The notes beneath the pieces are model-generated. The model was not told the DNA's origin, ran no database searches, and saw only the letters and a list, made by a program, of their open reading frames with translations. The position numbers and the translations under genes are program-made. Positions 31,349 to 43,700 of a stretch of DNA of 64,000 bases are shown here, piece after piece. The stretch is taken from the NCBI GenBank assembly GCA_930367205.1, contig OV884011.1, forward strand, positions 111,839,139-111,903,138. The letters run 5' to 3'. Source of the DNA: Acanthosoma haemorrhoidale (Eukaryota > Arthropoda > Insecta > Hemiptera > Acanthosomatidae). Position 1 is the stretch's first letter, and every line of letters starts with the position of its first letter.

Positions 31349-32215
31349 ATTTTTGGTGGGTCATGAAGAACACAATCACGAGCGTTATTGGCACCTGTGA
31401 CACATGCCTCACCACAAAGTATAACAGACACCCGTCTAGAGCAATGCAAGACATGACTCTGACAGCAGACAGACCACTGGAATCTACAAGTAGTTGCATC
31501 ACCTGGAGGGGGTACAATTGGATTACCGTCATAGACAGGTTTAGCAAACTGGCTATGGTTCAAGTCATAGCTGGCCAATTGGTGAAAACAGTTGTGCTGG
31601 CAATACGCACATGGTGCCAATTGTATGGCGTTCCGGAAAATATGGCTTCCGATGGAGGACGGGAGTTTGATAATGCAGAGATGAAGGCCAAAGCGGTGGT
31701 CTTAGAGATCCGTTGGAATCTCTACACCCGAGAACACCCGAAGAGTCGGGGAGATATAGAAAGGTTACATAGTACGCTCAGTGACCACTGGGGAAAAGGG
31801 TTAGAACCAGGAGTGGCGATGGAGGAGGCCGTCACCATAGCATACAGCCACTCTGTACATTCCAACACGGGGTTCTCTCCCCGGTCAAAACGCTATTCGG
31901 ATGCAGAGGATATTGGAGAAATGATAGGTGCACAGTCGTAGATGACGACATGGAAGCGTGCGTTGTCAATAATCGTATTGCACTGGGGAAGCAGTGGGTG
32001 ACTGTATGGAAACTTGAAGAGAAGAAACGATGGTGGGTTGCGCGATACAACCTTCAGGTTCGCGAAATTACGTGGAGACACAATCTCGGCGCAATCGTAT
32101 ATCACCGAAAGAGCGTCAACAGAGGGAAAGAACTAGCACAATACGAGGGGCATTTCCAGGTGATCACCCTCCCCGAACATAATTGGTCACTATCGAGAGC
32201 ATCACACCCCCGTTA
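31349..32215 (+). pseudogene. Integrase of Ty3/gypsy-2
   Basis: Begins in the zinc finger: FWWVMKNTITSVIGTCDTC keeps the two Cys, while the two His upstream are lost. The core has VIDRFSK, then SDGGREFDNAEM (second catalytic Asp) and HPKSRGDIERLHSTL (catalytic Glu), all in the 31363-31941 frame. The first catalytic Asp position is degraded: the segment before RGYNWITVIDRF reads ESTSSCIT rather than the IQVDTFTL of the sister copy. The C-terminal part is in a second frame (31950-32216: VYHRKSV and YEGHFQVI, the GPY/F-type module). Not functional. Confidence 0.8.
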
Positions 32216-32629
32216 AAACAAAGGATAGTGCATTTGGACCTGCTGAAGTTTCTAGCGCCGGAATCTGAGTGTCCCGGCGCTGCAAGCTTATTCCGGTCTA
32301 AGCTTGGGAGTGAAGGGTCTATAATTCCGATACACCTAGTCGGCGTATCACGCACTCAAGTCGACTATCGGTTGTGCTTGTCGGGTATTTTTAGTGTAGT
32401 ATTTATATGTTTATTTTTTTTAGTGTCGTTTTTTTCTCTCTCTTCGTTTGCATATTATAATTCTGTTGTGTAAAATGGAAGAGCGTTTTTGTTTTGCTTG
32501 GCTTTTTATTTTATCAGTTTCCAAATTTCATTTCTCTAGTAAAAAAAATTTTTATTTTCATTTATTAGGTATGTATAAGTTTACAAGGAATGTCCGTAAA
32601 CTGGTAGGGTGGTGTTAGTCACTTTAGTC

Positions 32630-32801
32630 ACCGGACTAGTGGCAAGACATTTTTAAGCCTACTACAGGGCCTAATTTAAACAAAGCCTGGGTATAGACAG
32701 AGGATGAGAAGATAATAAAGCCAGTTAACAATCGTACCTGTGTGTAATATTACTATCCTTATTCTCTCTATGTTGATCGTCTACAGCAGGGAGACGAGAA
32801 C
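32630..32801 (+). repeat. 3' LTR of Ty3/gypsy-2
   Basis: ACTAGTGGCAAGACATTTTT to GGGAGACGAGAAC matches the 5' LTR end to end. The exact start is uncertain because the first bases (TGTAG in the 5' LTR) are changed here. It is followed by a TA microsatellite. Confidence 0.75.
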
Positions 32802-32802
32802 T

Positions 32803-32828
<26 letters not shown>
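32803..32828. repeat. (TA)n microsatellite
   Basis: About 13 TA units. With the AT/GT tract at 28982-29018 it brackets Ty3/gypsy-2. Confidence 0.9.
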
Positions 32829-32834
<6 letters not shown>

Positions 32835-33344
32835 GGTCATTCCTCAATTTAGAATTAATCAGAAGATTAAAACAAAAATAATGTATAATACACACAGGAA
32901 AATACAAGTAATAAAATGAAATGTATAAATATTAGTAGTTCCTCCCCTAGAAGGTAGCAACTATGGATTATCGATCAGCAGGAAAATGAAAAATACATAA
33001 CAATTTTAGTTAACATCAAAAGCACAATTAGATTACTAAGCGTCGATCTAAGTGACAAGGTGTTGGAATAAGATGTTTTTAAAAGTACATACGGATAGAG
33101 CATGGTGGATTAAAAGGGAGATTCTAGAATGGTAGGGGTAGAACTCAAATAGTGTTCGAATGCAGTTCAGTGGGAAGGAATCAAATAATAAGCGTCTTTT
33201 GTTCTGGGAGTAGACTGATGATTTAAACTGTAAGATATTGTAAATATGAGGGAGTTATGAGACAGAATAGTTTTAGAGAAGGTTGAACCAATAAAATATT
33301 GTTTTGAAAAGCCACTTTAATTCGATGTGATTCATGAAACCACC
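32829..33344. other. Intergenic DNA, nothing recognised
   Basis: AT-rich. The stretch 33060-33260 has a slightly different, purine-rich texture that could be eroded antisense LINE sequence, but I could not align it to JkA. Confidence 0.45.
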
Positions 33345-33469
33345 TACGACGGCGGTCTGAAAAGTTTCCGACCTAACAAAGATTTTATTTTAGCTTTTAT
33401 TTCACTAGCTTTTATTTATTTTATTATCATCTTCATGTCGAGGTCGGAAACTTTTCAGGCCCCTGTGTA
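33345..33469. mobile_element. Mariner-type MITE, 121 bp between TA dinucleotides
   Basis: Terminal inverted repeats: CTGAAAAGTTTCCGACCT (33357-33374) and its exact complement AGGTCGGAAACTTTTCAG (33441-33458), extended outward by weaker pairing (CGACGGCGGT against CACAGGGGC). TA dinucleotides lie outside both ends (33345-33346 and 33468-33469), as expected for the TA duplication of Tc1/mariner insertions. The interior is AT-rich with no transposase. The inverted-repeat sequence has the look of mariner ends. Confidence 0.8.
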
Positions 33470-34785
33470 TGAGTCCAATAACAAAAAGGTTCATGAACTA
33501 CGATAGTGTTCTTAGAAGTGAATCATTTAATCTTAAAATAACGAAGTATACTTAACAGCACATCGGAAGATTTTGCTTAGTTTCTGATAAAATAAAATTA
33601 CAGTAAGTCAGGAAGAATAAAATAAAATGTGAAAAAGTCAAACTGATTTCGCTAGATTTTAAGATTTTTAATGCATAGCAAAAAGCAATTTAATATGCTA
33701 AGTTATAACTTTCCCCGTGATAAATGACACACTAAAGACAATGACGCGAAAAGAGCTTTAAAATATCTTTTATTCAGGGTGATTGAATAATTTATATATT
33801 CGTTTCATACCGAGTTCCAGGAAAATCTCTTTATATTATTTCTTCATTTTGTTTTTATATGGGACTCGTTTTTTATACTGATTTTGTATGCATTTCCGCC
33901 TTTAATAGAAAATGAGCATTTTAATGTAAATTAAACATTATGTATCAGACTTAATGAAATATTCAAGCATCAGTAACTGTGTTTATGAAGAGGCTAAATT
34001 CAAAAACGTTTAAGTAATACAGTTTTGAAAAAAGCATACATAATGTTTAAAACATTATAAAACATAATGACGATGCATCTTAGTTTGTGGAGGATGTCGT
34101 GTTACGTTTATAGAGCTACTCAAGTATTAAGCGTTTTTGAATTTATTTTTATTAAAGTTAAAAGTTATCCTCATAAAGCATAAATCTTCTAGCTGGGGGA
34201 CCATTAACAAATGTTTGTGTTTTTTTCCCAACCAAATGGGTGACGCTGTCTGTTTCTTTAGCACTAGGTTCCATAAAATGTAATTTTGGCCTTCTGAAAG
34301 AGTTCGTCATTAAACTAGTTTACTTTCAAATAGTGTGTTCCCTAAACTAAGTACAATGCCATATAGGTAGGAAAAAACTAGAGACTGCTGGAGAGAACTC
34401 TGCAGAACAGAGAAAATTTGTGTTTGTTCACCACTGTCAACCAATTTCAGTCTTTGAGAACCACCCAAACGTGGCAGGTGCTTTGGCTCAGCTCAAAGCA
34501 CAAACACCTCAGCACCTTCTATCTTCTAATCCACGTCTCTTCCCCTTGTATGGGCTACTTTTTTTTTGAGCGGGCGTTTTTCCGGAAAGTATTAAGATAA
34601 AAAAATTATTGGTATTCGATAACAACTACAACCAATTTTTTAGGATCAAAACGCAAAGTAGGACCTTGCCGATCACTTCAAATACTTCTTGTTAAAAAGT
34701 TTCGTATTTTTTTTTGGCGAGAAACCAATTATTATATCGATGTTTTGTTTCAACTGTATTTTTGAAAATCTATTTAAACAAAAAA
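33470..34785. other. AT-rich intergenic DNA, nothing recognised
   Basis: No coding or repeat feature supported. Confidence 0.55.
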
Positions 34786-35500
34786 TAAAATCGCCCCTAT
34801 TTAGGCAATGGTTAATTGTAATAAATAATTTTATTCATACCATTTGTTCTATGTTGAATTCACAAGCTTATTCTTACACTGTTTACCCAGAAATTATCTA
34901 AATTTACCAACGGAAATGTCACCTCCCAAACAAAGGAGAAGGAAGCAGAAATCATGGAGATCACCCACGCTGCTTCAGCCACCATATTACAAATTGAGTG
35001 AGTGCACGGCAAGCCGTAGACACTCCAGTCATGAGGGGAGAATACTGGTCGGTGCCCTAAGACTTCTAAATGGTGTACTCGAAGCCATTTTCGCTTTAAT
35101 CTAAAAAGCTAAAGAGATTTGTGGTGTTAAATCTTGCAGTGCATTTGAAATGTTGGGTTAATTTTACTCGGAATTCCAAAAGGTCAGATAGAATGTATTC
35201 AAGGACAGTGGATAGACAAATGTTAGCATTGATGGTTTTATTGGTGACATAGTATGAGACATTTACGATTGTCGTAAGAACTCCGGATTTGATGAATTTG
35301 ATGTGTTTTGCCTTAAGATTAAGTCCATAAGACCAGATTGGTTTTAGGATAGTTATATAAATCAGTATTTTTTTCTCTATTAAGAGGTGAGATTTTATGT
35401 TTTACAAGTAAAAATAGCCGTCCGAAACATGGAATGAGCTTTTGCCTTTTGAGTCTCATGTAAGGGTTCCAATTTAGTACTTTATCGCAATGGAATCAAA
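34786..35500 (-). mobile_element. JkA-e: strongly diverged Jockey-type LINE tail
   Basis: Read along the plus strand it follows the 3' end layout of JkA-d: terminal block with CGCCCCTATTTAGGCAATGG (complement of the hairpin region), the ATTCATACCATTTGTTC block equivalent to the 37-bp units, ATGGAGATCACCCACGCTGC against TTGGGAAGTCCCCCACGCTCC, then the reverse transcriptase C-terminus. There, RKIVNVSYYVTNKT-type and YLIYITILKPIWSYGLNL-type peptides can be read on the minus strand (near 35270-35370). Identity is clearly lower than among the other copies, so it is an older insertion or a sister family. Confidence 0.7.
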
Positions 35501-38500
35501 GTTATCATAATGTATCAAACTATCAGTTTGGTTATATGATATAATTTGCGTTAATGTTGTAAATTTTATAGTGTTTTGTTCCCTCAAGATGACTAACTTG
35601 TTAATATTAGTTAGCTTATAAACAATTAGAAACTTTTAATGGTATAATATCCTAAATATCACCCATTACCCAATACACGATCTTGTTTAACTGTGCAAAA
35701 TACAGTCATCAATTTCCCTTTGTATCTATTTCTAACGTCACATTTGTACTGCATTGCTTATAACTTAAAACTCCAAAACAGATTCTGCTTGTGGCATAAT
35801 TACTGGTGAAAATCCTTTGTTCACGTGGATTGGGATGTGTTTGGTGACATATTTCTATTAAATACCCATTTGTATATGACAAGCACAATTGAAACATGGA
35901 AACGTTTCAAAGGGACAGTATGGTTGTGAAGCTTCCTCTCATCTCAAAGTTATTGAAGGCTATTGAAGAGAATATGCATCAATAAGATGAAAAGATAAGC
36001 GAGACGCATTGCACAATTATAGGATACGACCGCAAAAATGATATTAGTTTAAATAAAGATCTTTATTTCAGATTTTTTTGAATCTGAGAAATGATAGTTT
36101 AAAAGACATTTTGTTGTCATAGTTTAACATAATAAAATTCAAATTACATATTCCTCAACCAGGGGTCAAGAACAATAATTGATGTATTGCAAAAATTGAT
36201 ATATTTTTCATGAGTTTCTCATATTAAATAAGACTCCCATGTAACACTTTATGGTCACATCATAAACAGGGGACTGACCCTGTCAAGAACATGCATGCAA
36301 GTAGATAGAAACACCTTTAAAAATATGAGATTGGTATAAAAACAACACATTAAACCCTGAAATGGTTATTTTCCAGTCTCAAATGAAACTTATAATTATA
36401 CATTAAAGATGTAGAAAGTCAGTTTCTAAAATATCAATTGCGCATATTGGATTTATTTAGAATGTCTGATCAGAAAAAAATTTGTAAATAATAAAAAACT
36501 GTCGTTTATTTATTGCATAATTATTAATTAAGTCTAACTGTGATAGTTAATTCTAAAGAGGTGGGCTGTATTTTTTAACAAAGGATTTTGCTTTGCGACT
36601 ACATTGCCAGTAACAGTAGTTAATTGAATTAAATTTACAACGTTCTTGCCTTATTGTTTATACAATGAGCACCTTTGACTGACTTTAATAATTTAGGCAA
36701 TAAACCGTCTGGTAGTTTTCCATTTGTCTTGGAATAATGATGTTTTTATTTACGATCAATCTGCCACTCTCAAATCGTGTGATTCCTCTTATGGTTATCA
36801 GCAACATTGTTTCAAGTTTTCAATGAAAAAATAAAATGACGATGAAAAATGATATATTGTCGCTATGAGGAATGACGGCTTCAAACGCACACGACTGGGC
36901 ACTTTTGAAAAAAAAAAAATTTTAGAATGACCACCTTTATTGACTTATTGAGAGAGGATTGCTGTGTCATCTACAATTTTCATCGTAAAAAATGGGTTTG
37001 AAAGCATTGCAAATGAAGAACTGCAAAAGGTCTGCTAACTTCCATCGAGATGTTTGCAGATAAGTGATACTTTGGAGTGAGCATACAAATGGCCGTACAC
37101 AAACTACTTCCTCTTGGAGCCCTTCTGGATTGCTTGGTGTTATAGTCCTACCAGTCAAACAACAGCGGTCTAATGATGAAGAAAGTCATGGAACATGTCG
37201 AGGGGGGTGTAGAAACCGTACGGGAGCAATGTATACTGCTGATAGTGTGATGTTCTTGGGTTGGGAATAAAGTGTAATATTACATGAGTATGTAGTGAGA
37301 AGTGAAGACGTACGGTTGGTCCTCATCTTGTAATCTTGTGTCGTCTGGATGGTCCGTTGCATGGATAGTGTAGCAAATACTATAGATCTGAACGACATGT
37401 CAATGTGTTTGTCATGAGCATATCTAGTTCCAGGGTGTGTTGTGAAAGTCCGTTAAAGTACCATAGTAATATGGAGAATTATCCTGCACTATATTTCGCA
37501 CTCTAATGAATTCTCCACAGTTTCTACTCTATTCAATATAATGATAGGGAGTTTGACTGTTTTACTATGTTTCTTTCGTCCGTCGTTAGATGGTTCTAAT
37601 ACCTGACATTATTTGTTTAGTAAAGCGGGTGATTCAATAGATATCAACTTATATTTTTGGCCATTTCATGGTAGAGGAAGTATCCTAATCACGTATATAT
37701 GTATATTTAAAAAAATTGAAAGAGCGGACTCGATTCAAGACATATATGAGATGGTATTATCAATCATCAACAGGAATTGTAATTTTTTTTAACCAACGAA
37801 GCTCTACTTAGGGGTTACTTAGTGCTCCATGTGATATTCACCAAATCCCACACCTACCAGCTTAAGCCCCACAAACCAGGATTGAAAATAGCCGAATGTT
37901 TGCAGTCTTCTTATTCACTCCCTATATTGCCACTGTCGATAATATATCACTCGATTCCGGATCGTCCATCTTCTCTTGACATCTTATTTTCGATGATCAT
38001 CTCACTTTCCATTGAGAATCCATTAATGCTTCACGCTATCCAAAGGATTGCTGTTTTCTGAGATGACAAATCCTGTTAAGAGGAATAAAGATGTTTGCTG
38101 ATCTCATTCAGAATAGTCTTATTAAAAATATAATGTGAGAGTCGTTAAAGTATAGAGGAATTCTTACGGGTTCTGATACTTCCAAACACAATTGCCATTC
38201 TTACAGACAGAGTGGGAATACAGGAACCCTTGGTTATTTCTTTTGTAGCCCTGTGGAAACATTATATATAAGATCACCAACTCAAACAATCGTTCTTTCA
38301 TTTTCATTATGACTGGGGTGCCTTTACGTGCTCCTAGTGCTAATGCTCCCGTTCTTTGAAATAACGCCGATTCTCCTCAGTTCTGTGAAATGAACTTGTG
38401 AAAAAACGCAAGAAAAAAAAAGCAGTTTACTAAGTGCCCTGCCATTCCCTTTGTTAATTAAATGAATTTCAAAAAGTATATAAACAAAACGCAAAACCAT

Positions 38501-38563
38501 CCCAATTACGTTAAAAGGTACTGAATTTTATTTGGATTCAGAACAGCTCATTTTATTTATATA
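35501..38563. other. Intergenic DNA, nothing recognised
   Basis: About 3 kb. A moderately GC-balanced stretch at 37060-37420 and open frames at 36967-37158 (-), 37064-37270 (+) and 37822-38061 (+) show no recognisable motif. Confidence 0.5.
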
Positions 38564-39063
38564 ACCATTATAGCGACCGCTAACTATATATGTAAATTAC
38601 CCTACACTCTGGTTCATAATTAATGTATTATAATAGAAAATGTCATGTAACTTCATTATGTAACTTCTGGTAATAAATCATAGAGAGGTCGGAAGTCGTA
38701 GACAGGTAACTAAAAGGTTGCGGCAATAAACCAAGAGAATTAGCCACCTGGTACCATAAAACCTGGGCAAAGGACACTTACCCCTATTAAAATAGACCTT
38801 CAGTCACGTTCCCACGGTCAATAAATCATGCTAGGAACCCTTTTGGGACCCATGGGATAATAACCTTGCTATAGGTGGTCAAATAACCCAAGTGGGTGAA
38901 GCCCTGCTAGCAACCATAAAAAACACACTCTTTTACCCCAACGGTCAATAAACTAAAAGGGAGTGACTACCTGTGTATCGTAAAACTTACTCCGGGCAGA
39001 CAAACCGGCCTTCCACGAGGGAGGGGGTTATCATATTTATATCAGTAAAATTTCACTCTTCAG

Positions 39064-39202
39064 CCCACTCTGTCTCTCAGTCTTCATAGCGCACGACTTA
39101 TCACTAACCCCAGGGCACCTGGCCCTGGTGGGCCACTCTGTCTCCCAGTCTTCCGAGTAACTCTATACCGGGGGCACTTGGCCCCTGGTAGGCCCCACTC
39201 TT
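39064..39202. repeat. Tandem repeat inside the solo LTR
   Basis: Units start at 39064, 39132 and 39193 (partial): CCCACTCTGTCTCTCAGTCTTC, CACTCTGTCTCCCAGTCTTC and CCCACTCTTC. Each of the first two ends in a palindromic GC-rich block (AGGGCACCTGGCCCTGG and GGGGCACTTGGCCCCTGG) that can form a hairpin. Confidence 0.75.
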
Positions 39203-39517
39203 CATTCTTTTCTGGTTTCGACATACCGATAGCCGCTACCACCGTCGCGATACGCCTACTCAGCCTTCCGCTAATCTACCCTCGCTAGGCCGATCTCTAC
39301 GACGGCCCTTTGCCTCACAGCCTATAGCAGACCTCTGACGACTGGTACTTATTACGCTGCCGATCTCTCGCCCGAACTCTAAAACTGGTCTTATTCTTTA
39401 TGAACCTCTGAACCTCACCCTGAACATAGTGTCTTGTCGGGACACATTCCTAATCATATATGGAGTCAGATATTAACGCCTACATGGAACATGGTCCATG
39501 TTATTAACTACAGCAAT

Positions 39518-39600
39518 CCGACAATTGTTGACCTCCGACAATTGTTCACCTTTTCCGACAATTGTTCACCTCCGACAATTGTTCAACCTATATCCCGACA
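39518..39600. repeat. Repeated LTR terminus, five CCGACA units
   Basis: CCGACA occurs at 39518, 39535, 39555, 39572 and 39595. The first four are each followed by ATTGTTCACC or ATTGTTGACC-like sequence; the last is the true LTR end before the ACCAT duplication. Spacing is 17, 20, 17 and 23 bases. CCGACA is the 3' end of LTR-A, so the family terminus is present several times in tandem. Confidence 0.8.
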
Positions 39601-39605
39601 ACCAT

Positions 39606-39957
39606 CTTTTTAGCTGAATCAGCAAATAAAAAAAAAGTTAACTATATGAAATATTAAAAAAAAAATTTGTTTTTTCTTACTAGCTGTTTTTTTCGAATAT
39701 GCTAAAATTGGCACCCCTAGAGTCAAGAAGATAAAAACAAGACACCTTCGAGAAGACATTTAAGAAATTAAAAAAATGATCATGAACTGGAACAATTTGA
39801 ATACGCATTTCTATTGTTAAACCTCATAACTTTGTATTACTTATTTTATTTTATTTAATAGATTTTTTTGAACCTTCCCGTTGATTAAGTCTAGCCTAAA
39901 ACTAATCAACACATTTTGGAGTACTCTGAAATTAAAAAAATATCCTTATCCTCTATG
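39606..39957. other. AT-rich spacer between two solo LTRs
   Basis: Nothing recognised. Confidence 0.6.
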
Positions 39958-40791
39958 ATAACTGTCGGGTCGTCACGAGGGGGGTGCCTAGTTACCCTAG
40001 CCCTGGTTACGAAGTAAGGGTTGATTAGGCTATGACCTCGTTTCATGACGGACTTACTATCTGACTCCATATTTGATAGGCATGTGCCCCGACAATGCAC
40101 TATGTTCAGGAGAAGAAGGATAGGGTAGGTAGTATAGGTAGTATGTGTGGTCTTGGAATGACCACGAATTCACACTCGGTATCTGAGGGTAGGCGAAATC
40201 CATCCGGATCCCAAAGGCGAGTGTGAACCGGAGAGAGGCAGACTGGATTGCCAAGGGAGACACTACTTGGTAAATTTGCAGGGCCACGGCAAACATTGTC
40301 CGCGAGGGAGAGGTCTCTCCCAAAGAGCTGCTAGTTTTAGCGAGGTGAAGGCAGAGAATCCCACTAGGAGAGTGTGGGGTCTGACAAGGTTGGACTAAAA
40401 CATAGTGAGGTTAGGAAGAGAGAGGTCCGGAGGGTTTCATAAATGAGAAGACCAAGTTCTTGAACATCAGCACAGCCACAAGTCATCAGTAGCTGGTCAT
40501 AGTGGCTTCCTTCATTAGTGCCCAATCATAGGGCTCGTTGTTTTGGCCAATGGCAGCCCAGTATGTGGTGGCCTTTGTTCTTTGACAGGCCTGACCTAAG
40601 TCACTGATACCTGACCTGGGTAAGGGTCTCCAGCACTTAACTAATTAACTTGCAGCTGCGACTTCTTTATTGTTTACAACATTTACAATGACTTATTATT
40701 GTTATTTACATTTGTTTAAATTAATTTACATTATATATATAATAGTGTATAGGGTGATTTATGTTATGTAGTTAGCGGTCGCTACAATAAC
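39958..40791 (-). mobile_element. Solo LTR-A with ATAAC duplication
   Basis: The LTR is 39963-40786 (824 bp). On the minus strand it begins TGTAGCGACCGCTAACTAC and ends ACGACCCGACA. ATAAC at 39958-39962 and 40787-40791 is the 5-bp target duplication. It is closely similar to the LTR at 57575-58379 over most of its length, apart from a divergent stretch near 40440-40700. No primer-binding site follows, confirming a solo LTR. Confidence 0.88.
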
Positions 40792-43700
40792 AATAAAAAA
40801 AAGTATAGGCTCACAGTCTGCCCTAATTAGAAAAAAAAAAATAATTTTTTGAAAAGATGACTAAGTAAGTTAACATAATCTTGAAGTAAAACCAGTGAAA
40901 AACATCAAATATGTGTATTGTAAAAATGTAATTGTAAAATAACGGACTCAAAAAACTCGAATGAAAGGAAAACTACAAATACTGGATGAAATAATAAGTC
41001 AGATACTTCGAAGAAATGATGAAGATGATGATGATGATGAAGAAATGAATAAGAAATGATCACGCATGATATACACCCTCTGATGTATAGATCGATTAAT
41101 ATGAGCAGCTGGATGTCTTCAATGTGAAGGGATAATACTTGTAAAGTAAAGATTTCGTAGATACAGTTTAGACGACTGTACATTTCCCGAGACTCTGAAG
41201 TATAGCAACTTTAATTACAGAAGTATACTAGTTCCTGAAGATAAATCAAAGGATGGTAATAAGGAAAGGTTTTACCTCGTATTATACCAAGAAAAAAACA
41301 ACATTGCAACTCACTGGTTGTTAACATTTTATCTTTAGAAGTAAGCAAAGAAAGAAAGGTGGAATCATTTTGAAAATATTTTTTTATGCTCGATCTTGTT
41401 CTCATAGATTTATACTGTAATCAATTCACACCTGATTAGTAGAGACAAACCTTTTATAAAAGAGCCTCAAACCTTAATATGACACTGCATGAGATTGGTG
41501 AAGGTGATATAAGAAGTTAATAAAATGTAATAGAACTAATAGATAAGAAGAGGTTGCTTTAGTTGAGCTTTCGTCACAACATTTTCGTTTGAATGTTAGA
41601 GCATTGCTAATTACTGTGGTTTTATATTAAATATTAATTAACTAACAGTCGTTCTATATCTCGCATTGAGTACTACTTAGTTATCCATGCACGACTCTCA
41701 CAAACTTAAAACCGTAAATAATCTTTACAGGTAAGTTCTAAGCATGATTTGGAAGGTATTATTTCGAGAAAACATTTCTAAATAATTTATTTAAAAAGTC
41801 ACTTACTTAAAGTTTCACGGAAAGAGAACTTTTTTTATACTCACATCTTCTAGTCTACAAGATATTGACACAGTCACCTGTGGTTTATATTTTTAAAGTT
41901 TAACAATATAAAGAGAAAATTTAAATGATTTAAATTAAAAATCTGTTACTCAGATTCCGGAGTACTGAACTAATGGCATTAGTTTAGGAGTCATCGTTTA
42001 ACTTCCCCCTTTTATTTCTAAACTTTTATCTTATTCGATAATTTAATCTATGATATACTTGATAATGGTGCTAGAGCCACTTGAAGTAATTGCATCATTG
42101 CAAAATTAGTTGAGGGTAGACCAGTTGGACTGTATATTTATTAATATGACTAGTGCACTACCATCCTTCCAATATATTAATTGCTAGATATACTAAAGTA
42201 AAAATTGAATGAATGAAGGTCAACTGTCTTCGTAAAGGAAAATAATAATAATAGAGAGGAACAAATAAAAAAACATTGTGTTGTGTGTGGTTGGCATGAC
42301 TGCTGATATGATATAAACATGAATGTTCTGAAAGAAATCCTTAAGACGAAGAATTTAATTCATTAATATAAACATAAGTGGGTTGCTCCAGGTATAATAT
42401 TATTTTTAGCCCTAATTGACTTTTTAATAAGGCTCAAAATAAGGCTAAAAACAAATGAAACAAAAGCACGACTTACTGCTCTTGTATTTGAATAATATGG
42501 TAAAAAATATATCCATTTGACTAAATCTTACCACAGAATAGGAATGAACGAAAATCCTGTTGGTAAATCAACGCGTAAAAAAAATATGCATGTGTATTTT
42601 AAATCTTTATTTTATTTTAATTGTTTCGTGTATTTAAAAATGTCAAATGTCTCTATGATATTTTTTTTTAACTTTGTTTCATACACCAAATATTTCACAG
42701 TGGGTTCTTACTGACACCATCTTATTTTGTGATCTATATTATATTCACTATAAGTTTAACTATACAAAATATATCACTAATATTTACAAAAAAAATACAC
42801 CAATGATGAAACAGGGCTTCGCCCTTCATGCCAATCGTTCATTCAACAAAAAAACATAATACACATGTGAGCCAGAGCGACGAGTTTCCTATGCTAGTTT
42901 TCACAGCATACGGCGTAGATTTTCCTACAACTCAGATTCTCACCGGTACAGTGCGTTAAATATTGAAGTTAGCTGTGCTTTGTTCCCTAAGTCCTGTATG
43001 CTGGGAACAAGAGATTATGTATAGGGGAGTTGAAAGTTTATAATCACCTAAAGTCATGAATAAATTTGACGGAGTGGCCAAGAGAAGGAAAGTGAGGAAC
43101 ACACATTGCTGAGCCCGAAGATATCAGCCTAAAATTAAGTAATTAAATGAAAAATAGCATTCTGAGCCTATACTACTGACGGAGTATAATGTTAGTACAT
43201 AATTAATTGCAAAATTTATCAGTGGAAAGTCAATTCATTATCAGATATAATTCCGGATAGAGTTTACCAATTAATTTAGAATATGTTTTGTGTTAAATTT
43301 GTTTTGGAACTTCCTAAATGAAAATTTGTATTAAAATGAATTCAGTTTGAAGTCAGGAGTTTACTCCTGTTTTGTTTTTATTGTAGCTCTTTAAGTAATG
43401 AGGGTCTCGAAACTAACGTATGTGCCATATATACTAATTACATGTATAATATCAACTAAAATTTTAAAATATATGCAAGGTTAATATTTGATCCAATTAA
43501 TTGAGTAAGCACAACACAAAACAGTTTCTTTAATGATAACAAACAATGCAAGTTTCTTTGCTGTTCTCATTTCTGCTTATTAACTTATCCTATACTTGAT
43601 CGGTCAGTTACAATTACTCATTGCAAGTAAGAGTTATACTGTAAAGTCAGTTTGTTCCAGCCAATGCGTTTAGAACGCAGTTATTCATATTATAACCATG

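Larger units (their letters stand above)
29019..32801 (+). mobile_element. Ty3/gypsy-2: decayed LTR retrotransposon with both LTRs
   Basis: Order on the plus strand: 5' LTR (29019-29185), primer-binding site (29186-29205), gag (about 29335-30060), zinc knuckles (30130-30300), protease (30560-30870), an inserted LTR-A piece (30949-31348), integrase (31349-32215), 3' LTR (about 32630-32801). Integrase after reverse transcriptase is the Ty3/gypsy order, but the reverse transcriptase and RNase H are missing. The flanks are TA/TG microsatellite on both sides, so a target duplication cannot be recognised. Frames are interrupted throughout. Confidence 0.85.
38564..39605 (+). mobile_element. Solo LTR-A, divergent subfamily, with ACCAT duplication
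   Basis: The LTR spans 38569-39600 (1032 bp). It begins TATAGCGACCGCTAACTA (family start TGTAGCGACCGCTAACTA with one change) and ends CCCGACA. The 5-bp ACCAT at 38564-38568 and 39601-39605 flanks it. Near its end, TGAACATAGTGTCTTGTCGG and ATATGGAGTCAGATA match the LTR at 39963-40786. The middle differs from that copy and holds a ~65-bp tandem repeat (39064-39202) and several GGTCAATAAA-type repeats. No internal retrotransposon sequence adjoins it, so it is a product of LTR-LTR recombination. Confidence 0.82.
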
